64,000 nt of DNA from UBA8437 sp963933195 (GTDB lineage Bacteria; Planctomycetota; Planctomycetia; Planctomycetales; Planctomycetaceae), in NCBI GenBank assembly GCA_963933195.1, contig CAWVUS010000001.1, forward strand, positions 11,779 through 75,778, read 5' to 3'. Shown piece by piece: positions 53,845 through 61,481 of the stretch. The stretch's first letter is position 1. Every line of letters starts with the position of its first letter. The notes under the pieces were generated by a model, which did no database searches, was not told the DNA's origin, and saw only the letters and a program-made list of their open reading frames with translations. The translations under genes and the position numbers were made by a program.

Positions 53845-55434
53845 TCAGTCCTCCTGGTGAGAAACCGCCTCGTTCTCGACCGGGACCTTGCCCAGGACCC
53901 GGAGAACCGTGATCGTCGCCACCACTCCCACCGGCAGGCAGATCCACACCGGCACTCCCCAGCCAATCGGCAGGTATCCGACCACCAGCGACACGACAGC
54001 GACGACAAATGCGTAGGGAGCCTGTGTGCCCACATGGTCGAGATGATCACAACCGGCCGCGGCCGATGACAACACGGTGGTGTCGGAGATGGGCGAGCAG
54101 TGGTCACCAAAAATGGCGCCGGCAAGCACTGCTCCAAGAGTCCCCAACAACACCGGATCATCAGGAACTGGAGCACCAAGCAACTCCCAGGCAACCCGCA
54201 ACGAGATGGGAATCAAGAGAGCCATCGTCGAGAACGAGCTCCCGGTGGACAACGCAATGGCTGCAGCCAGAACGAATGAGAGTGCGGGCATCAGTTCCGC
54301 CGGAAGCCTGCGGCCAGACACCTCGACCAGGTAATCCGCCGTCCCCAGTGCTCCCTGGCCACAAACCGCTCCCAATCCCCACGCCAGGACCAGAATCCAC
54401 AGCGCCGCGAACATGCTGGCTCCACCACGAAACCACCCCACCAGCGTCTCTCGTCCCGACAGAGCCCCGGTCGCCAGGCTCATCACGACACTCGCCAGTG
54501 AAGCCAACACCGAGGCCCCCAGCATCACTTCCAGTGCTCCATCACTTCCCAGCCACGCCAGCCCTCCGACCAGCCCGCCCAGAAGCCCCATCAGGGGCAC
54601 CAGGGCATTTCGGACCAGCCCCCGCCGCACAATCCCTTCGGGAAGTTCGTCCAACGCGGGTGCCGCCGTGCTGCCGGTTCTCGACACTTCACCATCACTG
54701 ATTGCACGCTGTTCGGCCCGGGCCATCGGTCCGAAATCTCGCCCGGAACTGGCAACACTCCAGACAAAGACCAGCAACAGGATCGAATAGAAACGATATG
54801 GAATTGTTTTCACGAACAGCCAATACGCGTCAACATCCTGGCCAAGTTCGCGGTAGACATCTCCGATCAAGCTCACCTCGTAACCCACCCAGGTCGAAAT
54901 CAGTGCCAGCCCGGCAACCGGGGCCGCGGTGGCATCGACCAGGAACGCGAGTTTTTCGCGAGAGATCCGCAACCGATCAGTGATCGGCCTCATGGAGGTG
55001 CCCACGACCAGCGTGTTGGCGTAATCGTCAAAGAAAACGGCCAGGCCCAGGCCACACGTCAGCTTTTGACCGTGGCGACGGTCGCGACCGGGCCGAATCA
55101 ATCTCCCGATCACCGCCTGCATGGCACCGTTTCGAGTGATCACGCCAATCATCGTCCCCAGCAAAGTGGTGAACAACAGAATCAGCAGGTGTTCGTAGAC
55201 ATTCTCCGAATCACCGACCAAGTAGTCCCGGAAGAGCGCCACCAGCGCCTCAAGGACGTCACCCCGGGCCACGATCAACGAACCGGACATCACGCCGGTG
55301 AACAAGGCCCACCCGACCCGGCGAAAGACAACTGCCAAAAGAATTGCCAACAGGGGAGGCAACAGACTCCAGGCCCCCAGTGACTCAGAAGTCACATCGG
55401 CCAGCAACAGTGGCAACGTCTCCAATCGCATCAC
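53845..55434 (-). CDS. nhaC: NhaC-type Na+/H+ antiporter
   Basis: A 529-residue membrane protein with about eleven to twelve segments. The NhaC family signature is visible: FFDDYANTLVVGTSMRPITD, FLVDATAAPVAGLALISTWVG, ALSTGSSFSTMALLIPI and IFGDHCSPISDTTVLSSAA. It exchanges sodium for protons or could take another organic ion, since the family also holds malate/lactate and arginine/ornithine-like exchangers. Last gene of a unit with a histidine kinase (34-base gap) and a response regulator. Start GTG 55434 or the following ATG. Confidence 0.88.
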   Translation of the reverse strand: MMRLETLPLLLADVTSESLGAWSLLPPLLAILLAVVFRRVGWALFTGVMSGSLIVARGDVLEALVALFRDYLVGDSENVYEHLLILLFTTLLGTMIGVITRNGAMQAVIGRLIRPGRDRRHGQKLTCGLGLAVFFDDYANTLVVGTSMRPITDRLRISREKLAFLVDATAAPVAGLALISTWVGYEVSLIGDVYRELGQDVDAYWLFVKTIPYRFYSILLLVFVWSVASSGRDFGPMARAEQRAISDGEVSRTGSTAAPALDELPEGIVRRGLVRNALVPLMGLLGGLVGGLAWLGSDGALEVMLGASVLASLASVVMSLATGALSGRETLVGWFRGGASMFAALWILVLAWGLGAVCGQGALGTADYLVEVSGRRLPAELMPALSFVLAAAIALSTGSSFSTMALLIPISLRVAWELLGAPVPDDPVLLGTLGAVLAGAIFGDHCSPISDTTVLSSAAAGCDHLDHVGTQAPYAFVVAVVSLVVGYLPIGWGVPVWICLPVGVVATITVLRVLGKVPVENEAVSHQED

Positions 55435-55468
55435 TCACCGGCCCTGTAGCCTTTGTCAGTCGTCGACT

Positions 55469-56167
55469 TCAAGCCGAACGCGGCCAGGACACTCGGACAC
55501 ACAATCCGCTGGGCTCGTTCGGCTCGACCTCGATCTGTCCTCCCTGCAGATTGACGATCCGCCAGCACTTCGGCAACCCGAAGCCGAGCCCCCGGCCGGC
55601 CTGCCGCCCCGAGAAGAATGGATCAAAAAGGTGGCGTCGTGCTGTGTCATCCAGTCCGGGTCCCTCGTCACGAACCTCCAACACCACCGATTCACTGCCG
55701 GTAACGCTCACCAGGACCTCTCCCCCTTCCGTATCCGCCTCGAGGGCATTGGTCAACAATTCTGCGACCACCACCGACAATTGCACGGGATCGGCGAGAA
55801 TTGTCACCGGGCCGTTGTCGATCACCTGGACACGGCCCTCTCGTGACGCATGGCCGTCACACACTCCCCGGACCACGTCCACGACCGACGCGACAAGTTC
55901 GACCTCGCATGGCTCGGCAACAGGCGGTCGCGCGAACACCATGACATCGGAGATCATATCCCGAATCCGGTACGCCTGTCCGGCAATTGTCTCCAGGGCC
56001 TGTCGCCGGGCTGGATCGGTCTCATCACGCAAGAGCAACTGCACCCGCCCCACGATTGTCGCGACGGGATTGTTCAATTCGTGACCTGCACCGGCCGCAA
56101 ACTCGGCCAGAGATTCCAGTCGATCGTCGTCGGGAGCCACGGTGACGGGCTCGGGTTCCCCGCTCAT
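55469..56167 (-). CDS. Soluble histidine kinase
   Basis: A 232-residue kinase with no sensor or membrane part. H-box FAAGAGHELNNPVATI with His29, N-box LTNALEA (Asn140), DEGPG (167-171), F-box LFDPFFSGRQ and GRGLGFGL (191-198) are all present, so it should be active. The first 18 residues are unstructured. ATG 56167 has GAGGTG six bases upstream; a GTG three codons earlier is the alternative. It lies 47 bases after the response regulator gene and 34 before nhaC. Input must come from a partner protein. Confidence 0.9.
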   Translation of the reverse strand: MSGEPEPVTVAPDDDRLESLAEFAAGAGHELNNPVATIVGRVQLLLRDETDPARRQALETIAGQAYRIRDMISDVMVFARPPVAEPCEVELVASVVDVVRGVCDGHASREGRVQVIDNGPVTILADPVQLSVVVAELLTNALEADTEGGEVLVSVTGSESVVLEVRDEGPGLDDTARRHLFDPFFSGRQAGRGLGFGLPKCWRIVNLQGGQIEVEPNEPSGLCVRVSWPRSA

Positions 56168-56214
56168 CGAAGCCACCTCGTGACCAGACGGCCTCCAGAC
56201 AAAACCACCTGTCG

Positions 56215-56790
56215 CTAGGCGGGAACTTCGATGTCGAGCAAGTCACAAACGCGAGCGAACAAGGCATCGACCTCAAACGGTTTCTGCATGAAATCGTCGG
56301 CCCCCGCCTCCTTCAGATCGTCGATCTTGTCCGCCTCGACCATCCCACTGATGCAGATGATGCGAACGTCGTCGAGAGTCGAGTCACTGCGAACTCGCTG
56401 GCAGACTTCCTTGCCGTTGATGTCGGGCAACATCACATCCAGGACGATGACGTCCGGCTTGTATTCCTTGACCATCATGCCGGCGTCGAAACCGTTGTTG
56501 GCTACACGGACGTCGAATCGACCATCCGCATCGAAAACATCACGAATCAACTCGACCAATTCTTCATCGTCATCGACGATCAAGGCCTTGCGGCGGCCAC
56601 TCTCCAAGGCATCAGTCGGGATACCGTTGTCCTTCATGAAACGGTACAGCACGTCTCGCGGAATACGGCGAAACCGTGAACCGGGGACACGAAATCCCTT
56701 CAACTGGCCAGAGTCGAAACAGCGAATGATCGTCTGCTGTGAAACGTTACAGATCTTAGCCGCTTCACCGGTCGTGAAGACTGTCTTCAT
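56215..56790 (-). CDS. HTH-receiver response regulator
   Basis: A 191-residue regulator with reversed domain order. The N-terminal 55 residues are an excisionase/MerR-like HTH: FTTGEAAKICNVSQQTIIRC, then GFRVPGSRFRRIPRDVLYRF. The receiver (about 66-185) has the acidic triad Asp73-Asp74, phosphoacceptor Asp118 (VIVLDVMLPD), Ser148-Gly and Lys170 (QKPF). The ATG at 56790 starts the HTH; MDS three codons earlier (56799, AAGGA upstream) is the alternative. This architecture is common in planctomycetes. Phosphorylation by the kinase downstream is likely. Confidence 0.92.
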   Translation of the reverse strand: MKTVFTTGEAAKICNVSQQTIIRCFDSGQLKGFRVPGSRFRRIPRDVLYRFMKDNGIPTDALESGRRKALIVDDDEELVELIRDVFDADGRFDVRVANNGFDAGMMVKEYKPDVIVLDVMLPDINGKEVCQRVRSDSTLDDVRIICISGMVEADKIDDLKEAGADDFMQKPFEVDALFARVCDLLDIEVPA

Positions 56791-56953
56791 TGAATCCATC
56801 CGTTCCTTGAATGGGGCTGACGCCAAACCCGATCAGCATCGCTTCGTGCATTCGTATCCGAGTCAGCAAGCCTAGTCAGTCCATGGCCTGAAACTCGTAT
56901 CAAGCCGAAGCCTCTCCATGGCATCGATCTTGCCCTCTTTATCACAGGGGCCG

Positions 56954-56981
56954 ATTGTATCTATCTTCCAATGTCGGTCAA
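56954..56981 (-). promoter_or_regulatory. Promoter of the regulator-kinase-nhaC unit
   Basis: On the minus strand: TTGACC, 16 bases, TACAAT. Five of six matches in both boxes. Predicted transcription start near 56947, giving a leader of about 155 bases before the regulator ATG. Confidence 0.6.
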
Positions 56982-57068
56982 TACCTATATCCCCCGCCAA
57001 GCCCCCCCAATGGCACATTCACACTTCACTTGCCTATTCCACCGCACCATCCCGCTCAACTCAATTGG

Positions 57069-58901
57069 CTACTCGGCCTCGACTGACACGGGCCGCTGGA
57101 GATGCACTAACAACAACGCGAGATCAGCCGGGGTGATCCCACTGATACGACCAGCCTGTCCCAGGTTGGAAGGCCGGACTCGTCCCAGTTTTTCACGCGC
57201 CTCGTTGCGAAGTTGAGGAACCGCGTCATAGTCGAAAGTGGTCGCAATCGCCACGTGTTCAGTTTTTTGTTGCTGGCGGATTGAAGCCTCCTGGCGCTTC
57301 AGGTAACCGGCGTACTTGGTTTCAATCTCGACCTGTTGAGCGGCTCGGGGATTGATCTCTTCAAGCGCCCCTCCGGATGGCAATTCACACAACGCCGTCC
57401 AGTCGATCTCGGGTCGGCGCAGAATCTGTTCGAGCGATTTTCCGTCGTGGCGGAGATCTTGAATCAGCCGCACGGCATGCTCGACGTCACCTTCATGCCG
57501 TTCCAGTTGCGTCAATCTCCGGGAATCCACCAGGCCCGCACGATGCCCGGCCCGTGTCAGGCGTCTATCGGCGTTGTCGTGCCTCAACAAAAGCCGGTAT
57601 TCGGCACGCGAGGTGAACATCCTGTACGGCTCATCAACCCCCCGGGTGACCAGGTCGTCGATGAGAACTCCAAGGTACGCCTGACTGCGATCGAGCACGA
57701 GCGGGGGTTGATCCGCCAATCGCAACGCGGCATTGGCTCCGGCCAACAGTCCCTGCCCGGCCGCCTCCTCGTAACCTGTGGTCCCGTTGAGTTGTCCGGC
57801 AAAATACAGTCCCGCGACAAGGCGGGTTTGCAGGGTGTTGTCCAGTTGGGTGGGCGTCGCGAAATCGTATTCGACCGCATACCCGTACCGCATGATCTCG
57901 GCCTGTTCGAGACCGCGCATCCCTCGTATCAGGTTGTCCTGGACGTCACGGGGCAGACTGGTCGAGATACCGTTGCAGTACACTTCGTGGGTGCCCCAAC
58001 CTTCGGGCTCCAGGAACACCTGGTGCGAGTCTTTCTCGGCAAACCGCACCACTTTGTCTTCGATCGACGGACAGTACCTGGGACCGGTCGAGTCAATTTG
58101 GCCACTGTACATCGGTGCCCGATGAAGGTTGTCGCGGATCAACTGGTGCCCGTCCGCGTTGGTCTCTGTCAACCAACAGCACAATTGTGGACGATCAATC
58201 GACTCGGTCAGAAAGCTGAACTGTTGTGGAGATGTATCGCCGGGCTGCTCTTCGAGACGGTCGATGTCCATCGTACGACCGTTGAGCCGTGGTGGAGTCC
58301 CGGTTTTGAACCGTTGGAGTTCAAACCCCAGCCGATGCAATTCATCGGAGAGCGTGCCAGTGGTGCCTTCTCCAGCGCGGCCTCCGGCGGTCTGAGCCTC
58401 GCCGGTGTGCATGATCGCCTTCAGGAACGTCCCCGTGGTGACAACAACAGCCGCGGCCCGATAGACCGCGTCACCGCGAACCCGGACCCCGGTGACCCGC
58501 TTGTTGTCGACGACCAGCCCCTCAACCATTTCCTGTCGCAGCACCAGATTCGGTTGGCTCTCGACCCGCAACTTCATGGCAAACTGGTAGGCTTTTTTAT
58601 CAGCCTGGGCCCTGGGGCTGTGCATCGCCGGACCTTTGCCCCGGTTGAGCATACGAAACTGCAACCCAGTCTCGTCGATCACCTCGCCCATCAATCCGCC
58701 CAGCGCATCGATCTCGCGTACGATCTGGCCCTTGGCGATCCCGCCAATAGCGGGATTGCAACTCATCTGTGCCACCGTGTCACAGTTCATTGTCAGCAAC
58801 GCGGTCCGTGCCCCCACGCGTGCCGCTGCCAACGCGGCCTCACAACCGGCGTGCCCGGCACCGACGACCACCACGTCGAAATCGTACCGTGCTCGACTCA
58901 C
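57069..58901 (-). CDS. mnmG: tRNA uridine-5-carboxymethylaminomethyl modification enzyme MnmG
   Basis: A 610-residue FAD enzyme (E. coli form about 629) that with MnmE modifies the wobble uridine of certain tRNAs. FAD-binding VVVGAGHAGCEAA at the start, MSCNPAIGGIAKG, GPRYCPSIEDKVVRFAEK with the catalytic cysteine, VYCNGISTSLP with the second, and GLYFAGQLNGTTGYEEAAGQG are present. The C-terminal helical domain is complete. GTG 58901 has AAAGGG five bases upstream. No mnmE or rsmG is near. Confidence 0.96.
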   Translation of the reverse strand: MSRARYDFDVVVVGAGHAGCEAALAAARVGARTALLTMNCDTVAQMSCNPAIGGIAKGQIVREIDALGGLMGEVIDETGLQFRMLNRGKGPAMHSPRAQADKKAYQFAMKLRVESQPNLVLRQEMVEGLVVDNKRVTGVRVRGDAVYRAAAVVVTTGTFLKAIMHTGEAQTAGGRAGEGTTGTLSDELHRLGFELQRFKTGTPPRLNGRTMDIDRLEEQPGDTSPQQFSFLTESIDRPQLCCWLTETNADGHQLIRDNLHRAPMYSGQIDSTGPRYCPSIEDKVVRFAEKDSHQVFLEPEGWGTHEVYCNGISTSLPRDVQDNLIRGMRGLEQAEIMRYGYAVEYDFATPTQLDNTLQTRLVAGLYFAGQLNGTTGYEEAAGQGLLAGANAALRLADQPPLVLDRSQAYLGVLIDDLVTRGVDEPYRMFTSRAEYRLLLRHDNADRRLTRAGHRAGLVDSRRLTQLERHEGDVEHAVRLIQDLRHDGKSLEQILRRPEIDWTALCELPSGGALEEINPRAAQQVEIETKYAGYLKRQEASIRQQQKTEHVAIATTFDYDAVPQLRNEAREKLGRVRPSNLGQAGRISGITPADLALLLVHLQRPVSVEAE

Positions 58902-58982
58902 ACCATCCCTTTCTGGACTGCAATCACGTGGCTTATCACTGCTGATCCCATCCGGGGACCGTCACACAACCTCGTCGCTGGC

Positions 58983-59010
58983 TTGAAACTCACGCCACAA
59001 ACCACATACT
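58983..59010 (+). promoter_or_regulatory. Possible promoter of tpx
   Basis: TTGAAA, 16 bases, CATACT; five and four matches. Predicted start about 59017, 48 bases before the ATG of tpx. Confidence 0.45.
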
Positions 59011-59064
59011 TCGGGTCTACCGCTTAGTTCCGATCGTCTCGAACCTCCAGAGAGGAGTCAACTG

Positions 59065-59580
59065 ATGGCTGATGTACGTACGGGTGCCGTTACACTCAAG
59101 GGTGGTCCTGTTGATTTGGCCGGTCCGGCGTTGGCCGCCGGTTCCCCCGCCCCAGAATTCACACTCCAGAATTCAGAACTGGGTGACGTCACTCTTGCCG
59201 ACAGCGCCGGCAAGACTCGTATCATCGCCACGATACCGTCCCTGGATACTCCGGTCTGCCACGAGGAAACGAAGAAATTCAGCGACGCGGTCGGAAGTCT
59301 CGAGAACACCGAGGTGCTGGTTGTCAGCATGGATCTTCCGTTCGGCCAGAACCGTTGGTGTGGAGCCGAGGGAGTCGACAACGTGACGACCCTCAGCGGC
59401 CATCGCTGCACCGGCTTCGGAGAGGGCTATGGCGTGCTGATCGCCGGTGGCCCACTCGACCGGTGCCTGGCCCGCGCTATCTTCGTCGTCGATGGCGACG
59501 GCACGCTCACGCATGTCGAGTACGTGTCCGAAATCGCCGAACATCCCGACTACGACGCGGCCCTGGCCGCTGCCGGATAA
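59065..59580 (+). CDS. tpx: Thiol peroxidase
   Basis: A 171-residue atypical 2-Cys peroxiredoxin that reduces hydroperoxides with thioredoxin. Peroxidatic Cys65 in SLDTPVCHEETKKF and resolving Cys99 in NRWCGAEG are both present, as in E. coli Tpx (C61, C95). GAGAGGAG eight bases before the ATG is a strong ribosome site. It converges on ruvB with a seven-base gap. Confidence 0.95.
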   Translation: MADVRTGAVTLKGGPVDLAGPALAAGSPAPEFTLQNSELGDVTLADSAGKTRIIATIPSLDTPVCHEETKKFSDAVGSLENTEVLVVSMDLPFGQNRWCGAEGVDNVTTLSGHRCTGFGEGYGVLIAGGPLDRCLARAIFVVDGDGTLTHVEYVSEIAEHPDYDAALAAAG

Positions 59581-59587
59581 CCACCGG

Positions 59588-60691
59588 TTATTCGAACAGC
59601 TGTCCCTGTTGCGAGCCGTCGGGTTCCCCGTCGAGCGTCAGGCCCATATGGGCGAGTGCCGCGGCGGTGATCATGCGCCCGCGCGGCGTCCTCTGAACGA
59701 ACCCGACTCGCAACAGGAACGGTTCGACCTCGTTCTCGATCGTTTCACCCGCGATATTCAGACTGTGCGCGACGGCCTGCATCCCGGCCGGCCCGCCACC
59801 AAAGACGGTCGCCAGGATCTGCAAGTACTTGCGATCAAGACTGTCCAGGCCCAGCTTGTCGACCTCAAGCATCTCGAGCGCCTCGGCGGCCAACGTGTCA
59901 GTGATTGCCGGATGACGACCGGCATCAGCAAAGTCGCGTGTCCACCGTAGTAAGTTATTGGCCTTACGAGGCACTCCCCGGCTACGCCGAGCGATGGCAA
60001 CCGCCGCTCCCTCCTCGATCTCGGCCCGCAATTTTTTCGCGTTGCGACGGATGATTTCGGTCACGTCATCGACTTCGTAGAAGTCCAGGTGCTCGCGATT
60101 GACAAAACGGTCTCTCAACGGCGCCGTCAACATGCCGCTCCGGGTCGTCGCACCGATCACGGTGAAAGGTTCCAGTGCCATGTTGAGCGTGCGAGCGTTG
60201 AGTCCTTCACCCAGCGTGATATCTATCCGAAAATCCTCCATCGCCGGATAAATGAACTCCTCGACTGTCGGTGGCAAACGGTGAATCTCGTCAATGAACA
60301 ACACCGAACCACGACCCGCGTTGGTGAGATAGGGCAGCAAGTCCTTGGGTGCACTCAGCGAGGGCCCCGAGGTAATCTGGACATCAACACCCAGTTCACG
60401 CGGGAGAACCGTTGCCAGGGTGGTTTTGCCGATTCCTGGTGGACCGTCCAGGAGCAGGTGTGAGAGTGGGTCGCCCCGCCTGCGAGCTGCCTCGAGAACG
60501 ATCCTGAGGCGTTCCACGACCTTCCGCTGCCCAACGACGTCATCAAGAGTCAGGGGCCGAAGGTGATCGTCGAGATGACCATCATCCGGGTCAAACCCCG
60601 CACCATTTTCTGACTCCGCAGGCATCCCCTCGAGTGGATCGGGAACCTCGTCACCGGGTTCAGGACCTCGTAGCACGGGATCTCGCGGCAT
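59588..60691 (-). CDS. ruvB: Holliday junction branch-migration helicase RuvB
   Basis: A 367-residue AAA+ motor. Walker A GPPGIGKTT (about 84-92), Walker B SVLFIDEIHRL, sensor I GATTRSG, the C-terminal winged helix with GGPAGMQAVAHSL and FVQRTPRGRM. A 45-residue acidic N-terminal extension precedes the RuvB core, more than usual. Its ATG overlaps the yebC stop (TGATG), so translation is coupled. ruvC and ruvA, which commonly lie between yebC and ruvB, are absent. Confidence 0.96.
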   Translation of the reverse strand: MPRDPVLRGPEPGDEVPDPLEGMPAESENGAGFDPDDGHLDDHLRPLTLDDVVGQRKVVERLRIVLEAARRRGDPLSHLLLDGPPGIGKTTLATVLPRELGVDVQITSGPSLSAPKDLLPYLTNAGRGSVLFIDEIHRLPPTVEEFIYPAMEDFRIDITLGEGLNARTLNMALEPFTVIGATTRSGMLTAPLRDRFVNREHLDFYEVDDVTEIIRRNAKKLRAEIEEGAAVAIARRSRGVPRKANNLLRWTRDFADAGRHPAITDTLAAEALEMLEVDKLGLDSLDRKYLQILATVFGGGPAGMQAVAHSLNIAGETIENEVEPFLLRVGFVQRTPRGRMITAAALAHMGLTLDGEPDGSQQGQLFE

Positions 60692-61440
60692 CAGCCGGCC
60701 ACCTCGGCCAGGATCTCATCGGGAATATTGAAATTCGCAGTGACACTCTGCATATCGTCCTGATCCTCGAGCGCCTCAAGCAGGTTCAAAACCTTCTTGC
60801 TATTGGACACGTCCAGATCCACGGTGTTTTGCGGCACGTGTGCGATCTCGGACACTTCCGTCGCGATCTCGGCTGCCTTCAGGGCACCGAGAACTCCCAG
60901 GTAGGACTCCACCGATGAAGTCACCTGGAACACCTCTCCCTCGTCCTGAACATCATCCGCACCGGCCTCAAGAGCCAACTCGAAGAGGGTCTCTTCGTCG
61001 GTCACTGACTTGGCAACCGTGAACAGCCCCTTGCGTTCAAACATCCACGAAACACAGCCGGTGCTGCCAAGATTCCCACCGGCAACCTCGAAGATTTTCC
61101 GGACTTCGCCCGCCGTACGATTTCGGTTGTCGGTCAACGCGACACACAGGACCGCGACGCCGGCAGCCCCGTACCCCTCGTAGACAATCTCGATAAAATT
61201 GTCGTCGCCGTCCGCTCCGCAGCCCTTCTGGACCGCCCGCTCGATGTTGTCCTTGGGCATACTCGCCTTGCGGGCCCGGTCAATGGCATACCGCAAAGTG
61301 AGATTGGCGTCGGGGTCACCCCCGCCAGCCTGCGCAGCGACAATGATGGCACGGCTGAGCTTTCCGAAGAGCTTGCCGCGTTTCTTGTCGGCCAAGCCCT
61401 TTTTGTGCTTGATCCCCGCCCAGTGGGAATGCCCTGCCAT
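60691..61440 (-). CDS. yebC: YebC/PmpR-family transcriptional regulator
   Basis: A 249-residue protein with the canonical start AGHSHWAGIKHKKGLADKKR, the DNA-facing basic N-domain, and EIVYEGYGAAGVAVLCVALT. Family members act as DNA-binding regulators and some as translation factors for proline-rich stretches. One-base overlap with ruvB (TGATG). Confidence 0.95.
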   Translation of the reverse strand: MAGHSHWAGIKHKKGLADKKRGKLFGKLSRAIIVAAQAGGGDPDANLTLRYAIDRARKASMPKDNIERAVQKGCGADGDDNFIEIVYEGYGAAGVAVLCVALTDNRNRTAGEVRKIFEVAGGNLGSTGCVSWMFERKGLFTVAKSVTDEETLFELALEAGADDVQDEGEVFQVTSSVESYLGVLGALKAAEIATEVSEIAHVPQNTVDLDVSNSKKVLNLLEALEDQDDMQSVTANFNIPDEILAEVAG

Positions 61441-61481
61441 GACACCCTCGCCTCGTCCGCGTCACCAGCCTGATCACCCAC

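Noticed and set aside
57336..59027. A 563-codon plus-strand open frame opposite mnmG
   Set aside because: It mirrors a highly conserved gene, has no domain resemblance, and such long antisense frames are expected from the GC-rich third codon positions here.
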